Assembly (NCBI RefSeq): GCF_900167575.1
Contig: NZ_FUZP01000001.1
Coordinates: 930,001 to 994,000 of the forward strand
Reading direction: 5' to 3'
DNA: 64,000 nt
Source of the DNA: Okibacterium fritillariae
GTDB taxonomy: Bacteria; Actinomycetota; Actinomycetes; Actinomycetales; Microbacteriaceae
In this document: piece by piece, positions 63,774 to 64,000 of the stretch
Position numbering within the stretch: the first letter of the stretch is position 1
Layout of the letters: every line of letters starts with the position of its first letter
The notes under the pieces: generated by a model
Seen by the model: only the letters and a program-made list of their open reading frames with translations
What the model was told of the DNA's origin: nothing
Database searches by the model: none
Made by a program: the position numbers and the translations under genes

Positions 63774-64000
63774 ATGTCTAAGCCTGTCACGAAGGTCGTC
63801 ATTCCCGCCGCTGGCCTCGGAACGCGATTCTTGCCCGCAACAAAAGCGATGCCCAAAGAGATGCTGCCGGTGGTCGACAAGCCGGCCATCCAGTACGTCG
63901 TCGAAGAGGCCGTCAACGCCGGTCTGAAAGACGTGCTCATGATCATCGGGCGCAACAAGAACGCCCTCGCCAACCATTTCGACCGCGTCACCGAGCTCGA
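63774..64000 (+). CDS. galU: UTP-glucose-1-phosphate uridylyltransferase (3' truncated by window edge)
   Basis: The first 75 residues carry the nucleotide-binding signature [38 protein letters not shown], which is specific for GalU. The enzyme makes UDP-glucose for wall polymers and sugars. The frame is open to the end of the window. Confidence 0.95.
   Translation, partial: MSKPVTKVVIPAAGLGTRFLPATKAMPKEMLPVVDKPAIQYVVEEAVNAGLKDVLMIIGRNKNALANHFDRVTEL

Overview
The window is about 64 kb of high-GC actinobacterial chromosome. Gene content and order point to the family Microbacteriaceae. Evidence includes a mycothiol synthase (MshD), CarD, SenX3-RegX3, a MutT1-type Nudix/phosphatase next to polyphosphate kinase, GlnR next to mshD, a fused IspDF, a DtxR/IdeR regulator, and many GTG/TTG starts or leaderless starts. 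I saw no insertion sequence, prophage, CRISPR array or rRNA operon. Two tRNA genes are present (Thr-UGU and Arg-CCU).

Region 1 (1-19,200) is a phosphate island. pstSCAB, a MutT1-like protein, ppk, mshD and a GlnR-like regulator run leftward. phoU (leftward) and senX3-regX3 (rightward) sit 8-9 kb further on. Tandem 11-bp PHO-box-like repeats precede pstS, ppk and phoU, and a fourth set precedes a giant secreted phosphoesterase at 54 kb. Together they suggest a local RegX3 regulon. In between lie a small-membrane-protein/nitrobindin/YgfZ/FUSC operon, a methyltransferase, a divergent DUF5997 / LysR-effector-only pair and gpmA.

Region 2 (19,200-33,200) is mostly housekeeping: an LpqE-like lipoprotein, carD, ispDF-cysS-rlmB as an overlapping operon, a kinase-like DUF4032 protein, the shared sugar-ABC ATPase MsiK, a membrane-anchored DsbA-like protein, tRNA-Thr, a YdcZ-type transporter followed by five exact-period 31-bp repeats, a nitroreductase and msrB, DUF2332, DUF3263 and a LytR_C protein.

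Region 3 (33,200-49,500) covers stress and envelope functions: cspA with a long AT-rich leader, groEL behind two CIRCE elements, a repeat-filled gap, a two-component pair whose kinase carries a 133-residue insertion, the XPB helicase and its Rv0862c-type partner, a second cold-shock protein, DUF3027, serC, dtxR/ideR, an NlpC/P60 hydrolase with an unexplained 140-nt leader, an HNH nuclease, tRNA-Arg and an M50-like protease.

Region 4 (49,500-64,000) holds a 1,620-residue lamin-tail/metallophosphoesterase exoprotein with a sortase-like tail, a FUSC protein, a 1,459-residue DUF4011 / SF1-helicase / PD-(D/E)xK-like protein whose Walker A, Walker B and nuclease residues all look degraded, an MFS exporter, mscL, a FmdB-type zinc ribbon, 5-formyl-THF cyclo-ligase and the start of galU. 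The helicase-like protein is the strongest candidate for something not yet understood. The PHO-box set, the stop-codon-overlapping repeat arrays and the kinase insertion are the next most interesting signals.
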